Positions 44,724 through 54,441 of a stretch of 64,000 nt of DNA are shown here, piece by piece. Position 1 is the stretch's first letter; each line of letters opens with the position of its first letter. A model generated the notes under the pieces. That model did no database searches and was not told the origin of the DNA. It saw nothing but the letters and a program-made list of their open reading frames with translations. Origin of the DNA: Gordonia mangrovi (GTDB lineage: Bacteria > Actinomycetota > Actinomycetes > Mycobacteriales > Mycobacteriaceae); NCBI RefSeq assembly GCF_024734075.1, contig NZ_CP102850.1, forward strand, positions 744,001 through 808,000, in the 5' to 3' direction. Position numbers and translations under genes: made by a program.

Positions 44724-45911
44724 TCAGTACGATTTCGGCAGCCCGAGACTGGTCTGCGCGACGAAGTTCAGGATCATCTCGCGGCTCACCGGCGCGATCC
44801 GGGCGATCCGGGCGAGACTCAACAACGGCGCGAGGCCGTACTCGGTGGTCAGTCCGTTGCCGCCCATCGAGTGAACGGCATGGTCGACGATCTTCACACA
44901 CGCTTCCGCGGCAGCAAATTTCGCCATGTTGGCCGGTTCGGCAGCACCCCAGTCGTCTCCCGCGTCGTAGAGCGTCGCGGCCTTCTGCATCATCAGCTTG
45001 GCCATCTCGATCTGCACCTTGCCCTCCGCGAGGGGATGCGCGATCGCCTGGTGGGCGCCGATCGGCGTCTTCCACACCGTGCGGTCGTTGACGTAGGCGA
45101 CCGCCTTGTTCAGCGCGAACCGACCCATGCCTACCGCTGATGCCGCGGCCATGATGCGTTCCGGATTCAAACCCGCGAACAGCTGGCTCAACGCCGCGTC
45201 CTCGGAGCCCACCAGCGCGTCGGCCGGCAGCCGCACATCGTCGAGGAAGAGCTGGAACTGCTTCTCCGGGTTCTGCAGCTCCATCTCGATCATCTTGTAT
45301 TCGAAGTTCGGTGCATCGGTCGGCACGATGAACAGCGCGGGCTTGAGGTTGCCGGTCTTTGCGTCCTCGGTGCGCGCCACGATCAGCACCGCCTCGGCCT
45401 GGTCGACCCCGGAGATGTACACCTTGCGTCCGGTCAGCAGCCACTCGTCACCGTCGCGGCGGGCCGTGGTGGTGATCTGGTGGGAGTTCGATCCGGCGTC
45501 GGGTTCGGTGATGCCGAACGCCATCGTGATGGTGCCGTCGGCCAGGCCGGGAATCCACCGATCCTTCTGCTCGTCGGTGCCGAAACGCGCGATGATGTTG
45601 CCGCAGATGGCCGGCGACACCACCAGCATCAACAGTCCGGCACCGGCCGCCGCGATCTCTTCCATCACGATCGACAGTTCGTACATGCCGGCGCCGCCGC
45701 CGCCGTACTCCTCGGGCAGGTTCACTCCGATGAAGCCGAGTTTTCCTGCTTCCAGCCACATCTCGTCGGTCTTCCGGCCTTCGCGGGCACATTCCCGGAA
45801 GTACTCCTGACCGTACTTCGCAGCGAATGCCGCCACCGACGCACGCAGCGCGGCGCGTTCCGGGGTCTCGACGTACGGGTTGGGGGCCGCCTCGTTGAGC
45901 GTGTCGGTCAT
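44724..45911 (-). CDS. acyl-CoA dehydrogenase (operon copy 1)
   Basis: A 395-aa FAD-dependent acyl-CoA dehydrogenase. The FAD segment is FGITEPDAGSNSHQITTTA (about 135-153). The substrate loop is GRKVYISGVDQAEAVLIVAR. The C-terminus is APVSREMILNFVAQTSLGLPKSY rather than the EGT or GGTSEI pattern, so the catalytic base is not where it is in MCAD. It stands with the carboxylase genes, so it probably oxidises a branched or isoprenoid acyl-CoA. Its start overlaps the alpha-subunit stop by 4 bp. Confidence 0.9.
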   Translation of the reverse strand: MTDTLNEAAPNPYVETPERAALRASVAAFAAKYGQEYFRECAREGRKTDEMWLEAGKLGFIGVNLPEEYGGGGAGMYELSIVMEEIAAAGAGLLMLVVSPAICGNIIARFGTDEQKDRWIPGLADGTITMAFGITEPDAGSNSHQITTTARRDGDEWLLTGRKVYISGVDQAEAVLIVARTEDAKTGNLKPALFIVPTDAPNFEYKMIEMELQNPEKQFQLFLDDVRLPADALVGSEDAALSQLFAGLNPERIMAAASAVGMGRFALNKAVAYVNDRTVWKTPIGAHQAIAHPLAEGKVQIEMAKLMMQKAATLYDAGDDWGAAEPANMAKFAAAEACVKIVDHAVHSMGGNGLTTEYGLAPLLSLARIARIAPVSREMILNFVAQTSLGLPKSY

Positions 45912-47941
45912 CCGACCTTCTCCTTCTGTTCTGCTGCTTGGTCTGTGTGGTTGTTCTCGTCGTCGGTGATCACCGCGAGGACGTCGCCCACCGACAGCTG
46001 TTGTCCGGGCTGCACGGAAAGCGTGGCAACGACGCCGTCAGTGGGCGCGGAGATGGTGTGTTCCATCTTCATCGCCTCGAGCCACAGCAGCGGCTGACCG
46101 GAGCTCACCCGATCGCCCTCCGCGACGGCGACGCGGATGACCGCGCCCGGCATCGGTGCCAGCAGCGACCCCGGCCGTGCGATCGCGGACGGATCGACGA
46201 AGCGCGGGATGCGCCGCATCGCCACCGACACCCCGGGCCGGTCGACCACGATCAGGTCGCCGTACCGCGACACCGCCCACACGTGGCGGACGCCGTCGAC
46301 GTCCACCGTCACCTGATCGGGGGTGGACGACACCACCGTGGTGCCAGGGAGATCGGGCAGATCCACGCTCGCGCGTCCATGCCGGTAGCGGACCTCGATC
46401 TCGGTCTCGCCCCGAACCTCGGCGAACCGTCGCACCCGATATCCCGCCGCGAGATTGCGCCAACCCGAGGGCACGCCACGCTGCACCGGAGCATCCCGCC
46501 GCGCGGCGGCCGCATCGGCGAGCGCGGCGACCCCCGCCGCGAGGTGAATGTCGCGGTCGGTGGCCGTCGACGCCGACAACACGTCAAGTCCGATCTGGTC
46601 GATGAACCCGGTGTCGGTCTCACCGGCCAGGAACTGCTCGGTGCGCAGCGTGTTGACGAGCATGTCCCGGTTGGTGACCGGCCCGTGGATTGTCGCGTCG
46701 GCCAAGGCGCGAGCCAGCATTGCCGCCGCACGTCGACGATTCGGCGCCCAACTGATCACTTTCGCGAGCATCGGATCGTAAAACGTGGAGATCTCACTGC
46801 CGTCGACGATGCCCGAGTCGACGCGGATGCCGGGCCGCGACAACAGCCCGAACTCGGTGTCGGCGTCGATCCGGATGGCGTGGACGGTGCCCGACTGCGG
46901 CTGCCAGTCGGCCGCGGGATCCTCGGCGTAGAGGCGCACCTCGATGGCGTGTCCGTTCGCGGCGGGCTCCGCGTCGTCCAGGGGCTCCCCCATCGCGACC
47001 CGTAACTGCCACTCCACCAGGTCGGTGCCGGTGGTCAACTCGGTGACCGGATGCTCTACCTGCAGCCGGGTGTTGGTCTCCAGGAAGAAGAAGCGCCCCG
47101 ACTCGTCGGCCAGGAACTCGACCGTGCCCGCCCCGGTGTAGCCGATGGCCGACACCGCCGACCGCGCGGCCTCGAACAACCGTTGCCGCAGGTCGCCGCC
47201 GATACGCTCCACCAACGGTGCCGGTGCTTCCTCGACCACTTTCTGATGGCGCCGCTGAATCGAACATTCGCGTTCACCCACGGCCCACACGGCGCCGTGG
47301 GTATCGGCCATCACCTGGACCTCGATGTGGTGCCCACGCTCGACGTACGGTTCGCAGAACACGGTCGGGTCGCCGAACGCCGACTCCGCTTCCCGTGCTG
47401 CGGCCGCCACGGCATCGCCCAGTTCGTCGAGCGTCCGCACGATGCGCATGCCGCGGCCGCCGCCACCGGCCGATGCCTTGATCAGCAGGGGCAGGTCGTC
47501 TGCGCCGACGGCCGCCGGGTCGAGGTCACCGAGCACGGGAACCCCGGCGTCGGCCATCAACTTCTTGGCGTTGACCTTGGAACCCATCGCCGAGATGGCC
47601 GACGGCGGCGGTCCGATCCAGGCCAGGCCGGCGTCGATCACCGATTGCGCGAATTCGGCATTCTCCGAACAGAACCCGTACCCGGGATGAATGGCGTCGG
47701 CACCGGCCGCACGGGCTGCCGCGATGATGAGATCGCCGCGCAGGTAGGTGTCGGCGGAGGTGGACCCGGGCAGCCGTACCGCGGCGTCGGCCATCCGGGT
47801 GTGCGGGGCGTGTTCGTCGGGGTCGGAGAACACCGCGACGGTGCGCAGGCCCATCGCCTGTGCCGTGGTAAACACGCGGCAGGCGATCTCGCCACGGTTG
47901 GCGACGAGGACGGACGTGATCTGTGGTGTGGAATCTGTCAT
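45908..47941 (-). CDS. biotin-dependent acyl-CoA carboxylase alpha subunit (BC plus BCCP)
   Basis: A 677-aa protein with biotin carboxylase (about 1-450: GYGFCSENAEFAQ, ATP-grasp KASAGGGGRGMRIV, the EVQVMADTHG and LEVEHPVTELTTG loops), a middle region, and a biotinyl domain at the end with EAMKMEH, where the Lys carries biotin. Together with the carboxyltransferase gene it forms a methylcrotonyl/geranyl/propionyl-CoA-type carboxylase. The neighbours point to a geranyl- or methylcrotonyl-CoA kind, but this is not decided by sequence. Coupled by ATGA to the dehydrogenase. Confidence 0.92.
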   Translation of the reverse strand: MTDSTPQITSVLVANRGEIACRVFTTAQAMGLRTVAVFSDPDEHAPHTRMADAAVRLPGSTSADTYLRGDLIIAAARAAGADAIHPGYGFCSENAEFAQSVIDAGLAWIGPPPSAISAMGSKVNAKKLMADAGVPVLGDLDPAAVGADDLPLLIKASAGGGGRGMRIVRTLDELGDAVAAAAREAESAFGDPTVFCEPYVERGHHIEVQVMADTHGAVWAVGERECSIQRRHQKVVEEAPAPLVERIGGDLRQRLFEAARSAVSAIGYTGAGTVEFLADESGRFFFLETNTRLQVEHPVTELTTGTDLVEWQLRVAMGEPLDDAEPAANGHAIEVRLYAEDPAADWQPQSGTVHAIRIDADTEFGLLSRPGIRVDSGIVDGSEISTFYDPMLAKVISWAPNRRRAAAMLARALADATIHGPVTNRDMLVNTLRTEQFLAGETDTGFIDQIGLDVLSASTATDRDIHLAAGVAALADAAAARRDAPVQRGVPSGWRNLAAGYRVRRFAEVRGETEIEVRYRHGRASVDLPDLPGTTVVSSTPDQVTVDVDGVRHVWAVSRYGDLIVVDRPGVSVAMRRIPRFVDPSAIARPGSLLAPMPGAVIRVAVAEGDRVSSGQPLLWLEAMKMEHTISAPTDGVVATLSVQPGQQLSVGDVLAVITDDENNHTDQAAEQKEKVG

Positions 47942-47948
47942 GGGTGCC

Positions 47949-49547
47949 TCACATCCGGAAGACGCCGAAGTTGGACGTGCCCTCCACCGGGGCGTTGTGA
48001 ATCGCCGACAGGCACAGCCCGAGCACGGTGCGGGTGTCGCGGGGATCGATCACGCCGTCGTCGTAGAGCATGCCGGACAGGAACGCCGGCACCGATTCCG
48101 CCTCGATCTGCGCTTCGATCATCTGCCGCATACCGGCGTCGGCGTCCTCGTCGACCGTCCCGCCACGCGCCTCGGTCGCCGCCCGCGACACGATCGAGAT
48201 GACACCCGCCAGCTGCGCTGCCCCCATCACCGCGGATTTGGCGCTGGGCCAGGCGAACAGGAAGCGTGGATCATAGGCACGCCCGCACATTCCGTAGTGC
48301 CCGGCGCCGTAGCTGGCGCCCACCAACACCGAGATATGCGGCACCGTCGAGTTGGACACCGCATTGATCATCATCGCGCCATGTTTGATGATGCCGTTCT
48401 GCTCGTACTCCTTGCCGACCATGTAGCCGGTCGTGTTGTGCAGGAACAACAGTGGCGTGTCACTACGGTTGGCCAGTTGGATGAACTGGGTGGCCTTCTG
48501 CGCCTCCTGGCTGAACAGGACACCCTGGGCGTTGGCCAGGATGCCGATCGGATAGCCGTGGATGCGGGCCCACCCGGTGCACAGCGAACTGCCGTATTCG
48601 GGTTTGAACTCGTCGAAGTCGCTGTCGTCGACGACCCGGGCGATCACGTCGCGTGGATTGAACGGGATCTTCAGATCTCCCGGCACGATGCCGAGCAGTT
48701 CCTCCGGGTCGTAGCGTGGTTCGACGACCTCGGCCACCGACCCAGGACCGTGTTTGCGCCAGTTCAGCCGCGACACGATGCGCCGGCCGATCCGGATGGC
48801 GTCCTGTTCATCGGCGGCATAGTGGTCGGCCAGGCCGGACTGACGGGCGTGCATCTGGGCGCCGCCGAGGGATTCGTCGTCGCTGTCCTCACCGGTGGCC
48901 ATCTTGACCAGCGGCGGCCCACCGAGGAACACCTTGGAGGCGTTCTCGATCATCACCACGTGGTCGCTCATCCCCGGAACGTAGGCACCGCCGGCGGTGG
49001 AGTTGCCGAACACCAACGCGATTGTCGGGATGCCGGCGGCCGAGAGTCGGGTGAGGTCGCGGAACATCCGCCCGCCCGGAATGAACACCTCCTTCTGCGT
49101 GGGTAGGTCGGCGCCACCGGATTCCACCAGCGAGATCACCGGCAGCCGGTTGGCCAGCGCGATGTCGTTGCACCGCAGGATCTTGCGCAGCGTCCACGGG
49201 TTGGAGGTGCCGCCACGCACGGTCGGGTCGTTGGCGACGATCATGCATTCGACGCCTTCGACGACACCGATGCCGGTGACGACCGACGCGCCGACCTGGA
49301 AGTCGGAGCCGTAACCGGCCAACGGACACAACTCCAGGAACGCAGAGTCCTCGTCGATCAGCAGCTCGATGCGCTCACGCGGGATCATCTTGCCGCGCTT
49401 GCGGTGGCGCTCGACGTACTTCTCGCCGCCGCCGGCCAGTGCCTTGTCGAACTCTGCCTGCAACTCGGTCAGCTTCTCGGTCATCGACCGCTCGGCGACG
49501 CGGAAGTCCTCGCCGGCCGGGTCGAGGGTGGACCGGAATGTGGTCAT
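47949..49547 (-). CDS. acyl-CoA carboxylase beta subunit (carboxyltransferase)
   Basis: A 532-aa carboxyltransferase. The N-lobe crotonase fold has MIVANDPTVRGGTSNPWTLRK (about 100-120) and VESGGADLPTQKEVF. The C-lobe has GWARIHGYPIGILANAQGVLF and KHGAMMINAVSNSTVPHISVLVG with ASYGAGHYGMCGRAY. This resembles methylcrotonyl-CoA or geranyl-CoA carboxylase. ATG 49547 overlaps the preceding dehydrogenase stop by 4 bp; the longer frame upstream has no homology. Partner of the alpha subunit 7 bp downstream. Confidence 0.92.
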   Translation of the reverse strand: MTTFRSTLDPAGEDFRVAERSMTEKLTELQAEFDKALAGGGEKYVERHRKRGKMIPRERIELLIDEDSAFLELCPLAGYGSDFQVGASVVTGIGVVEGVECMIVANDPTVRGGTSNPWTLRKILRCNDIALANRLPVISLVESGGADLPTQKEVFIPGGRMFRDLTRLSAAGIPTIALVFGNSTAGGAYVPGMSDHVVMIENASKVFLGGPPLVKMATGEDSDDESLGGAQMHARQSGLADHYAADEQDAIRIGRRIVSRLNWRKHGPGSVAEVVEPRYDPEELLGIVPGDLKIPFNPRDVIARVVDDSDFDEFKPEYGSSLCTGWARIHGYPIGILANAQGVLFSQEAQKATQFIQLANRSDTPLLFLHNTTGYMVGKEYEQNGIIKHGAMMINAVSNSTVPHISVLVGASYGAGHYGMCGRAYDPRFLFAWPSAKSAVMGAAQLAGVISIVSRAATEARGGTVDEDADAGMRQMIEAQIEAESVPAFLSGMLYDDGVIDPRDTRTVLGLCLSAIHNAPVEGTSNFGVFRM

Positions 49548-50704
49548 TGCTGATACCCCAATCGTTTTGCCGCCAGCCCGGTGAGAATCTCGGTGGTTCC
49601 GCCGCCGATGCCGAGGATGCGCATGTCGCGGTACTGCCGCTCGACCTCGGTGCCGGTCATGTAGCCCAGCCCACCGAAGAGCTGAACCGCCTTGTTCGCC
49701 ACCCACTCGCCGGTCTCCACCGCGGTGTTCTTGGCGAAGCACACCTCGGCGATGAGGTCGTCGCCCGAACTCACCTTCCGTTCCACGACGGCCCGGGTGT
49801 ACGTGCGGGCGATGTCGATCCGGCGGGCCATCTCGGTGACGGTGTCCTGCACCGACTGCCGGTCGATCAACGGCTTGCCGAAGGTCTCGCGGTCTCGGAC
49901 CCAGGCGAGGGTGAGGTCCAGACACCGCTGTGCGCTGGCGTAGGCCTGCACGGCCAGGCCGGCGCGCTCGGCGACGAATCCGGCGGCGATCTGGGCGAAT
50001 CCGGAATTCTCCGGACCCACCAGATTGCCCACCGGAACGCGCGCGTCGACGAACGACAGCTCGGCGGTGTCCGAGCTTCGCCAGCCCATCTTGTCCAGTC
50101 GGCGGGTGACGGTGAAGCCGGGAGTGTCCTTCTCGATCACCAGTAGCGACACGCCCGCCGCGCCCGCACCACCGGTGCGGACCGCGGTGGTCACGAAGTC
50201 GGCGCGCACCGCCGAGGTGATGTAGGTCTTGGCCCCGTTCACCACGAAATGGTCACCGTCGCGGACTGCGGCGGTGTGCAGATGAGCCACGTCGCTGCCG
50301 CCGTCGGGTTCGGTGATGGCGAGGCTGCCGATCTTCTCCCCGGCCAGCGTCGGCCGCACCCAGCGGTCGATCTGGTCGGGGTCACCGGCGGCGATCAGAT
50401 GCGGCAGCGCGATGCCGTGGGTGAACAGCGAAGCGAACACCCCTGCTGCCGCACCGGCGTAGTGGAACTCCTCCCCCAGCACGGACGCGTCGATCAGGTC
50501 GCCACCCGAGCCGCCGGTCTCCTCGGGGATGCCGAGTCCGAACAGGCCGAGTTTGGCGGCCTCGCGATGCAGTTCGCGCGGCAGCAGACCCTCGCGTTCC
50601 CAGTCGTCCTGCCGGGGCAGGACATGTCGTTCGACGAACCCGCGGACCGTCGAACGCAATTCGGTCCTCTCCGGACTGTCCCAGACCGGACTGGTGATGG
50701 TCAC
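49544..50704 (-). CDS. acyl-CoA dehydrogenase (operon copy 2)
   Basis: A 386-aa acyl-CoA dehydrogenase. The FAD-binding part is LAITEPDGGSDVAHL, followed by VNGAKTYITSAVRADFV and the C-terminal ARTYTRAVVERKV...QLFGGLGYMTGTEVERQYRDMRILGIGGGTTEIL. The GGTTEI ending is typical of isovaleryl/short-branched-chain types, unlike copy 1. GTG 50704 overlaps the AtuA-like stop (GTGA). Two different dehydrogenases in one operon suggest two oxidation steps. Confidence 0.9.
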   Translation of the reverse strand: MTITSPVWDSPERTELRSTVRGFVERHVLPRQDDWEREGLLPRELHREAAKLGLFGLGIPEETGGSGGDLIDASVLGEEFHYAGAAAGVFASLFTHGIALPHLIAAGDPDQIDRWVRPTLAGEKIGSLAITEPDGGSDVAHLHTAAVRDGDHFVVNGAKTYITSAVRADFVTTAVRTGGAGAAGVSLLVIEKDTPGFTVTRRLDKMGWRSSDTAELSFVDARVPVGNLVGPENSGFAQIAAGFVAERAGLAVQAYASAQRCLDLTLAWVRDRETFGKPLIDRQSVQDTVTEMARRIDIARTYTRAVVERKVSSGDDLIAEVCFAKNTAVETGEWVANKAVQLFGGLGYMTGTEVERQYRDMRILGIGGGTTEILTGLAAKRLGYQQ

Positions 50705-52443
50705 CGGTTCTCCTCGCTGTCGGTGGTCGCGGTGGTGAATGCCATCGGGATCGGCACCGGGCGCGACCGGAGCCATTCGCCCATGCCCTTGGCCTGCGGA
50801 TCGAAGCGCACGTTCTCGGCCACGCCGCGACCGAGGACCTCCTCGATCACGAAGTTGATCGCATTGAGGTTCGGCAGCCGGTAGCGGTGCACCGTGAGGT
50901 CGGCAACCTCCGGTAGCAACTCCTTGAGCAGGTCGACGTCAAGGGTGTGATCGAGCCAGGCGAAGTGTTCCGGATTCGGCACCCACACACCGATGTTGGC
51001 GCTGCCCCCCTTGTCGCCACTGCGCGCGCCGGCGACCGTGCCCAGCGGCAACGATGACGTCGGGCCCCAGTCGGGTGCGCCGACGGTGGGCGAGTCGTCG
51101 TCGGCGTCGACGGGCACCTCGGTGCGCAACGGGCTCGGGTCGATGCGCTCGACCACGCCGTTGGGCAGCGCCACGCGGTGTTCCACGCGAGCGGCGTCGA
51201 CATAGCCGGGTTCGAACACCCCGTACGGTGAGCCGTTGCCCGGCGGCCCGGTCATGGTGAAGCCGGGATAGCTCGCCAGCGCCAGTTCGACGGCGGTCGC
51301 CGAGAATGCCCGGCCGACCTTCTTCGCGTCGGGATCGCGGACCACGCACCGCAGCAGTGCGCTGGCCTGTTCCTCGGTGGTGGCGTCGGCGCGGTCGAGA
51401 CGGGAGATTTCCCAATCGATCTCGGCCGGCCGGGTCGGGAGGGCGGCGGTGAACTGCTCGATGAACAGGTCGGCCTTGGCCTCGATGTCGAGACCGGTGA
51501 GGATCAGGGTGATCTCGTTGCGCACGCCGGCCAGGTGGTTGAGCGACACCTTGGTGGTGGTCGGTGGCGCCTCGCCGCGGACACCGCTGATCGACACCCG
51601 GTCGTCGCCGGCCCGGGCCAGGGTGATGGTGTCGAGTCGGGTGGTCACGTCGGGCCCCAGGTAACGCGGGCCGCCGACCTCGTAGAGCAGTTGTGCGGTG
51701 ACCGTCCCGACGGTGACCGCACCGCCGGTGTCGGGATGTTTGGTGATCACCGACGATCCGTCGGCGGCGACCTCGGCGATGGGGAATCCGAGATGGCCCA
51801 TCCGCGGGAGTTCGGTGAAGAACGAGTAATTGCCGCCGGTGGCCTGCGCCCCACATTCGATGACGTGGCCGGCCACCACCGCGCCCGCCAGCGCATCCAG
51901 GTCGTGCGACTCCCAACCGAATTCACTCGCCGCCGGGCCCACGGTCAACGATGCGTCGGTCACCCGGCCGGTCACCACCACGTCGGCACCGGCGTCCAGA
52001 GCGGTCTTGATGCCGAAGGCGCCGAGGTAGGCGTTGGCGGTCAGCGGTGTGCCCAGGCCGAGTTCGGTGGCGCGATGGGTGAGATCGTCGCCGTCGACGA
52101 AGGCGATCCCGGCGTCGATGCCCACACTGTCGGCGAGCTCGCGCAATGCGACGGTCAGTCCGTGCGGGTTGAGTCCGCCGGCATTGACCACGATCCGCAC
52201 GCCCTTGTCGACGGCGAGGCCGAGGCAGTCCTCCATCTGACGCAAGAAGGTCTTGGCGTACCCGGCTTTCGGGTCCTTCATCCGGTCGCGACCGAGGATG
52301 AGCATGGTCAGTTCGGCGAGGTAGTCGCCGGTGAGGTAGTCGAGGTGACCGCCGTCGAGCATCTCGCGCACGGCGCTGAAACGGTCGCCGTAGAACCCCG
52401 AGGCGTTACCGATGCGAATGCTGCGGGTCGCGGTGTCGGCCAT
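50701..52443 (-). CDS. AtuA-family (DUF1446) protein of acyclic terpene utilization type
   Basis: A 580-aa AtuA-family protein. It has IRIGNASGFYGDRFSA near the start, VNAGGLNPHGL, VVTGRVTDASLTVGP and GHVIECGAQATGGNYSFF (about 120-250), then a C-terminal half with GARSGDKGGSANIGVW, the second AtuA domain. The enzymatic activity of the family is not known; it is needed for geraniol/citronellol degradation in Pseudomonas. First gene of the coupled minus-strand operon after the TIGR03084 gene. ATG 52443 fits the family start. Confidence 0.9.
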   Translation of the reverse strand: MADTATRSIRIGNASGFYGDRFSAVREMLDGGHLDYLTGDYLAELTMLILGRDRMKDPKAGYAKTFLRQMEDCLGLAVDKGVRIVVNAGGLNPHGLTVALRELADSVGIDAGIAFVDGDDLTHRATELGLGTPLTANAYLGAFGIKTALDAGADVVVTGRVTDASLTVGPAASEFGWESHDLDALAGAVVAGHVIECGAQATGGNYSFFTELPRMGHLGFPIAEVAADGSSVITKHPDTGGAVTVGTVTAQLLYEVGGPRYLGPDVTTRLDTITLARAGDDRVSISGVRGEAPPTTTKVSLNHLAGVRNEITLILTGLDIEAKADLFIEQFTAALPTRPAEIDWEISRLDRADATTEEQASALLRCVVRDPDAKKVGRAFSATAVELALASYPGFTMTGPPGNGSPYGVFEPGYVDAARVEHRVALPNGVVERIDPSPLRTEVPVDADDDSPTVGAPDWGPTSSLPLGTVAGARSGDKGGSANIGVWVPNPEHFAWLDHTLDVDLLKELLPEVADLTVHRYRLPNLNAINFVIEEVLGRGVAENVRFDPQAKGMGEWLRSRPVPIPMAFTTATTDSEENR

Positions 52444-52448
52444 GGCCG

Positions 52449-53249
52449 TCAGCCTTGGGGTGTGGTGTTGTCGGGCGTCCGGCCTTCGCCGGGCGGGCCG
52501 GCGAAGGCCTGCGCGATGTGCGCCCACTGCCGGGTATCGTCGCCCTCGATGGTCAGGTCGAGGTCGTCGAGCGCCCGCCGCTGGGTGACCAGCTGGCAGA
52601 AGTCGACAGCGGGTCCGCGCACGATGTCGGTGGCGTCCTCGGGTCCCCAGGTCCACAGCTCGCCCGACGGAGCGGTGATCTCATAGCGGAAGGGGGCGTT
52701 CGGCGGGGTGAGACCGTTGACCGCGTAGGCGAAGTCGCGGGTGCGTACGCCGATGTGGACGACGCCCTTGATCCGGTCGGTCGCCGTGCGCGTGACGCCG
52801 AGGGCGTCGGCGATGTCGAGTCCGTGCGCCCAGGTCTCCATCAGCCGGGCCGTGGCCATCGAACTCGCCGACATCGGCGGCCCGAACCACGGGATCTTGG
52901 TGCCGGCGGGGACGCTGCGCAGGGCGTCGGCGAGCGACTTCCGCGCCGTCCGCCAGTCTTCGAGAAGCTGAGCGGGTGGCGTTGCGGATCGCTGCTCGGC
53001 CACCTCATCGACGAAGCCCGCCGGATTGTGCGCACCCGATTCGAGCACCGCGGCGAATCCGTCCGGGTCGGTCGCCGCGATCGACGCCACCTCGTCGGTC
53101 CACGACAGGTGCGCGATCTGATGGGCGATCGTCCACCCCGGCGCGGGCGTCGGTCGTGCCCAGCCGGCGTCGTCCAGGTCTGCGACCAGGTCATCGAGCT
53201 CTCGGGATTCATCGCTCAGATCGGCGACGAGCGTCTCCACCAACGACAT
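52449..53249 (-). CDS. TIGR03084-family (DinB/MDMPI-like) protein
   Basis: A 266-aa protein with the mycothiol maleylpyruvate isomerase/DinB-type helical metal-binding fold. The His of [19 protein letters not shown] (about residues 39-57) and [20 protein letters not shown] are conserved metal-ligand segments. Members regularly occur in actinobacterial atu-like clusters, suggesting thiol- or metal-dependent chemistry there. It is 5 bp upstream of the AtuA-like gene, likely the first gene of the transcript. Precise reaction unknown. Confidence 0.85.
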   Translation of the reverse strand: MSLVETLVADLSDESRELDDLVADLDDAGWARPTPAPGWTIAHQIAHLSWTDEVASIAATDPDGFAAVLESGAHNPAGFVDEVAEQRSATPPAQLLEDWRTARKSLADALRSVPAGTKIPWFGPPMSASSMATARLMETWAHGLDIADALGVTRTATDRIKGVVHIGVRTRDFAYAVNGLTPPNAPFRYEITAPSGELWTWGPEDATDIVRGPAVDFCQLVTQRRALDDLDLTIEGDDTRQWAHIAQAFAGPPGEGRTPDNTTPQG

Positions 53250-53302
53250 GAGACCAGCGTCACACGACGGGTCAGAAAAATCAAGCACGCATGATTGTTT
53301 TG

Positions 53303-53358
53303 CGCCGACGGCAACCCCGATACCGCCGACGGCAACCGGAATGACGTCGACGGCAACC
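53303..53358 (-). repeat. 21-bp tandem repeat, three units (GGTTGCCGTCGGCG core)
   Basis: Plus-strand copies of CGCCGACGGCAACC begin at 53303 and 53324, and CGTCGACGGCAACC at 53345, exactly 21 bp apart. Reverse complemented, the core is GGTTGCCGTCGGCG, one base longer than the GGTTCCGTCGGCG core at 5440 and 26867. It lies in the 131-bp gap upstream of the TIGR03084 gene and downstream of the thioesterase gene. Confidence 0.8.
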
Positions 53359-53380
53359 CGCAGCGGCGGTCGCCGGGTCG

Positions 53381-54313
53381 TCAGCGGTAGATGACGTCGG
53401 CGGTCGCCGTGCTCAACAACAGCCCGTCGTGTCCGCGCATGACCGCCTCGAAGGTGGCGATCCGCCGGCCCGCCTTCACCGCGCTCACCTCCACCGTGAC
53501 CTCGGTCCCCTGTACCGCCGGCGACCGCAGGAAACCGATGGCCAGATCGCCGAGCTGATAGTCGACCCCGGCGGCCGCATTCGCCTGACCCGCGAACGAG
53601 CAGGCCTGCGCCACGATCGCCGCGATCATCCCGCCGTGCATGGTGCCGAAGATGTTGCCCATCCAGGGGCGGGTGGAGACGGTGAAGCGGACGCCGGCGG
53701 CGCGTTCCTGTGCGATCAGCTCCACCCGGCCGTTGAGCAGGTCGGTGATCGGCCCGGCCGCGCGCACCCCACTCGAGATCTGTCGAACGATCTCCCGCCC
53801 CGGCAGCGTCGGATCGATGGCCGGCGGGAGGTCGGCGCCGTGGGTACGCCGGCCGGTCGGGGTGGGCCCGGCCCCACGCGGGTCCCCTGGGTGGGTGTCG
53901 AAGGTGCGCGCGACCGCCACGTTGCGGGCGGTGCCGGTGCAGCACAGATGCCCGGTGGAGGTGACCACGTCCACACGGGTGGACCCGAACCGATCGTCGT
54001 GCATCATCAGCTCGGCGGTGCCGGTGAGGCGGTCGTCGACGCCGACGTGGCCCTGCATCGACATCGAGAGCCGGGCCTGCACACAGGGCGATCCGTCCGG
54101 ACCCGAACGGAAGAACGGCAGGCCGCCGAGGTGGTCGAACAGGACCGCGAGAGCGGGCAGGTCGATCCGTCCGCGGTGATCGGCGAACACCGGACCCAAT
54201 TGCTGATCAGCGACCACCCGCCCCTTGTCGAGGACCTCGATATTGCCGATACCGAAGGCCGTCATCGGATCGGTCGGTGCCGGCGGGTCGGTCGCATTCG
54301 GCTCAAAAACCAT
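53381..54313 (-). CDS. double-hotdog acyl-CoA thioesterase (PaaI/YdiI type)
   Basis: A 310-aa protein with two hotdog folds: residues about 20-140 ([23 protein letters not shown]) and about 180-310 ([33 protein letters not shown], then [22 protein letters not shown]). The MHGGM motif with HGG is the active-site type of the PaaI group. ATG 54313 was taken; a TTG four codons earlier is possible. It diverges from the FadD17-like ligase, with the KstR-type box between them. Confidence 0.82.
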   Translation of the reverse strand: MVFEPNATDPPAPTDPMTAFGIGNIEVLDKGRVVADQQLGPVFADHRGRIDLPALAVLFDHLGGLPFFRSGPDGSPCVQARLSMSMQGHVGVDDRLTGTAELMMHDDRFGSTRVDVVTSTGHLCCTGTARNVAVARTFDTHPGDPRGAGPTPTGRRTHGADLPPAIDPTLPGREIVRQISSGVRAAGPITDLLNGRVELIAQERAAGVRFTVSTRPWMGNIFGTMHGGMIAAIVAQACSFAGQANAAAGVDYQLGDLAIGFLRSPAVQGTEVTVEVSAVKAGRRIATFEAVMRGHDGLLLSTATADVIYR

Positions 54314-54416
54314 ACTTCGATCCAAGCATCCATCCCCCAGTGGCCGTCGTCACGCTGCACGAATGGGCTGCAACAATGTCCGAGTAGACATTCTTCAGAA
54401 TCTGTCCACGCCGAAT

Positions 54417-54430
54417 GAGAACACGTTCTA
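54417..54430 (+). promoter_or_regulatory. KstR-type operator upstream of the FadD17-like gene
   Basis: GAGAACACGTTCTA has perfect AGAAC/GTTCT arms and matches 7 of 8 fixed KstR positions. It ends 12 bp before the GTG chosen for the ligase. An ATG at 54415 would put the box inside the coding part, which is why it was not chosen. Confidence 0.65.
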
Positions 54431-54441
54431 CAGTGAGTCTC

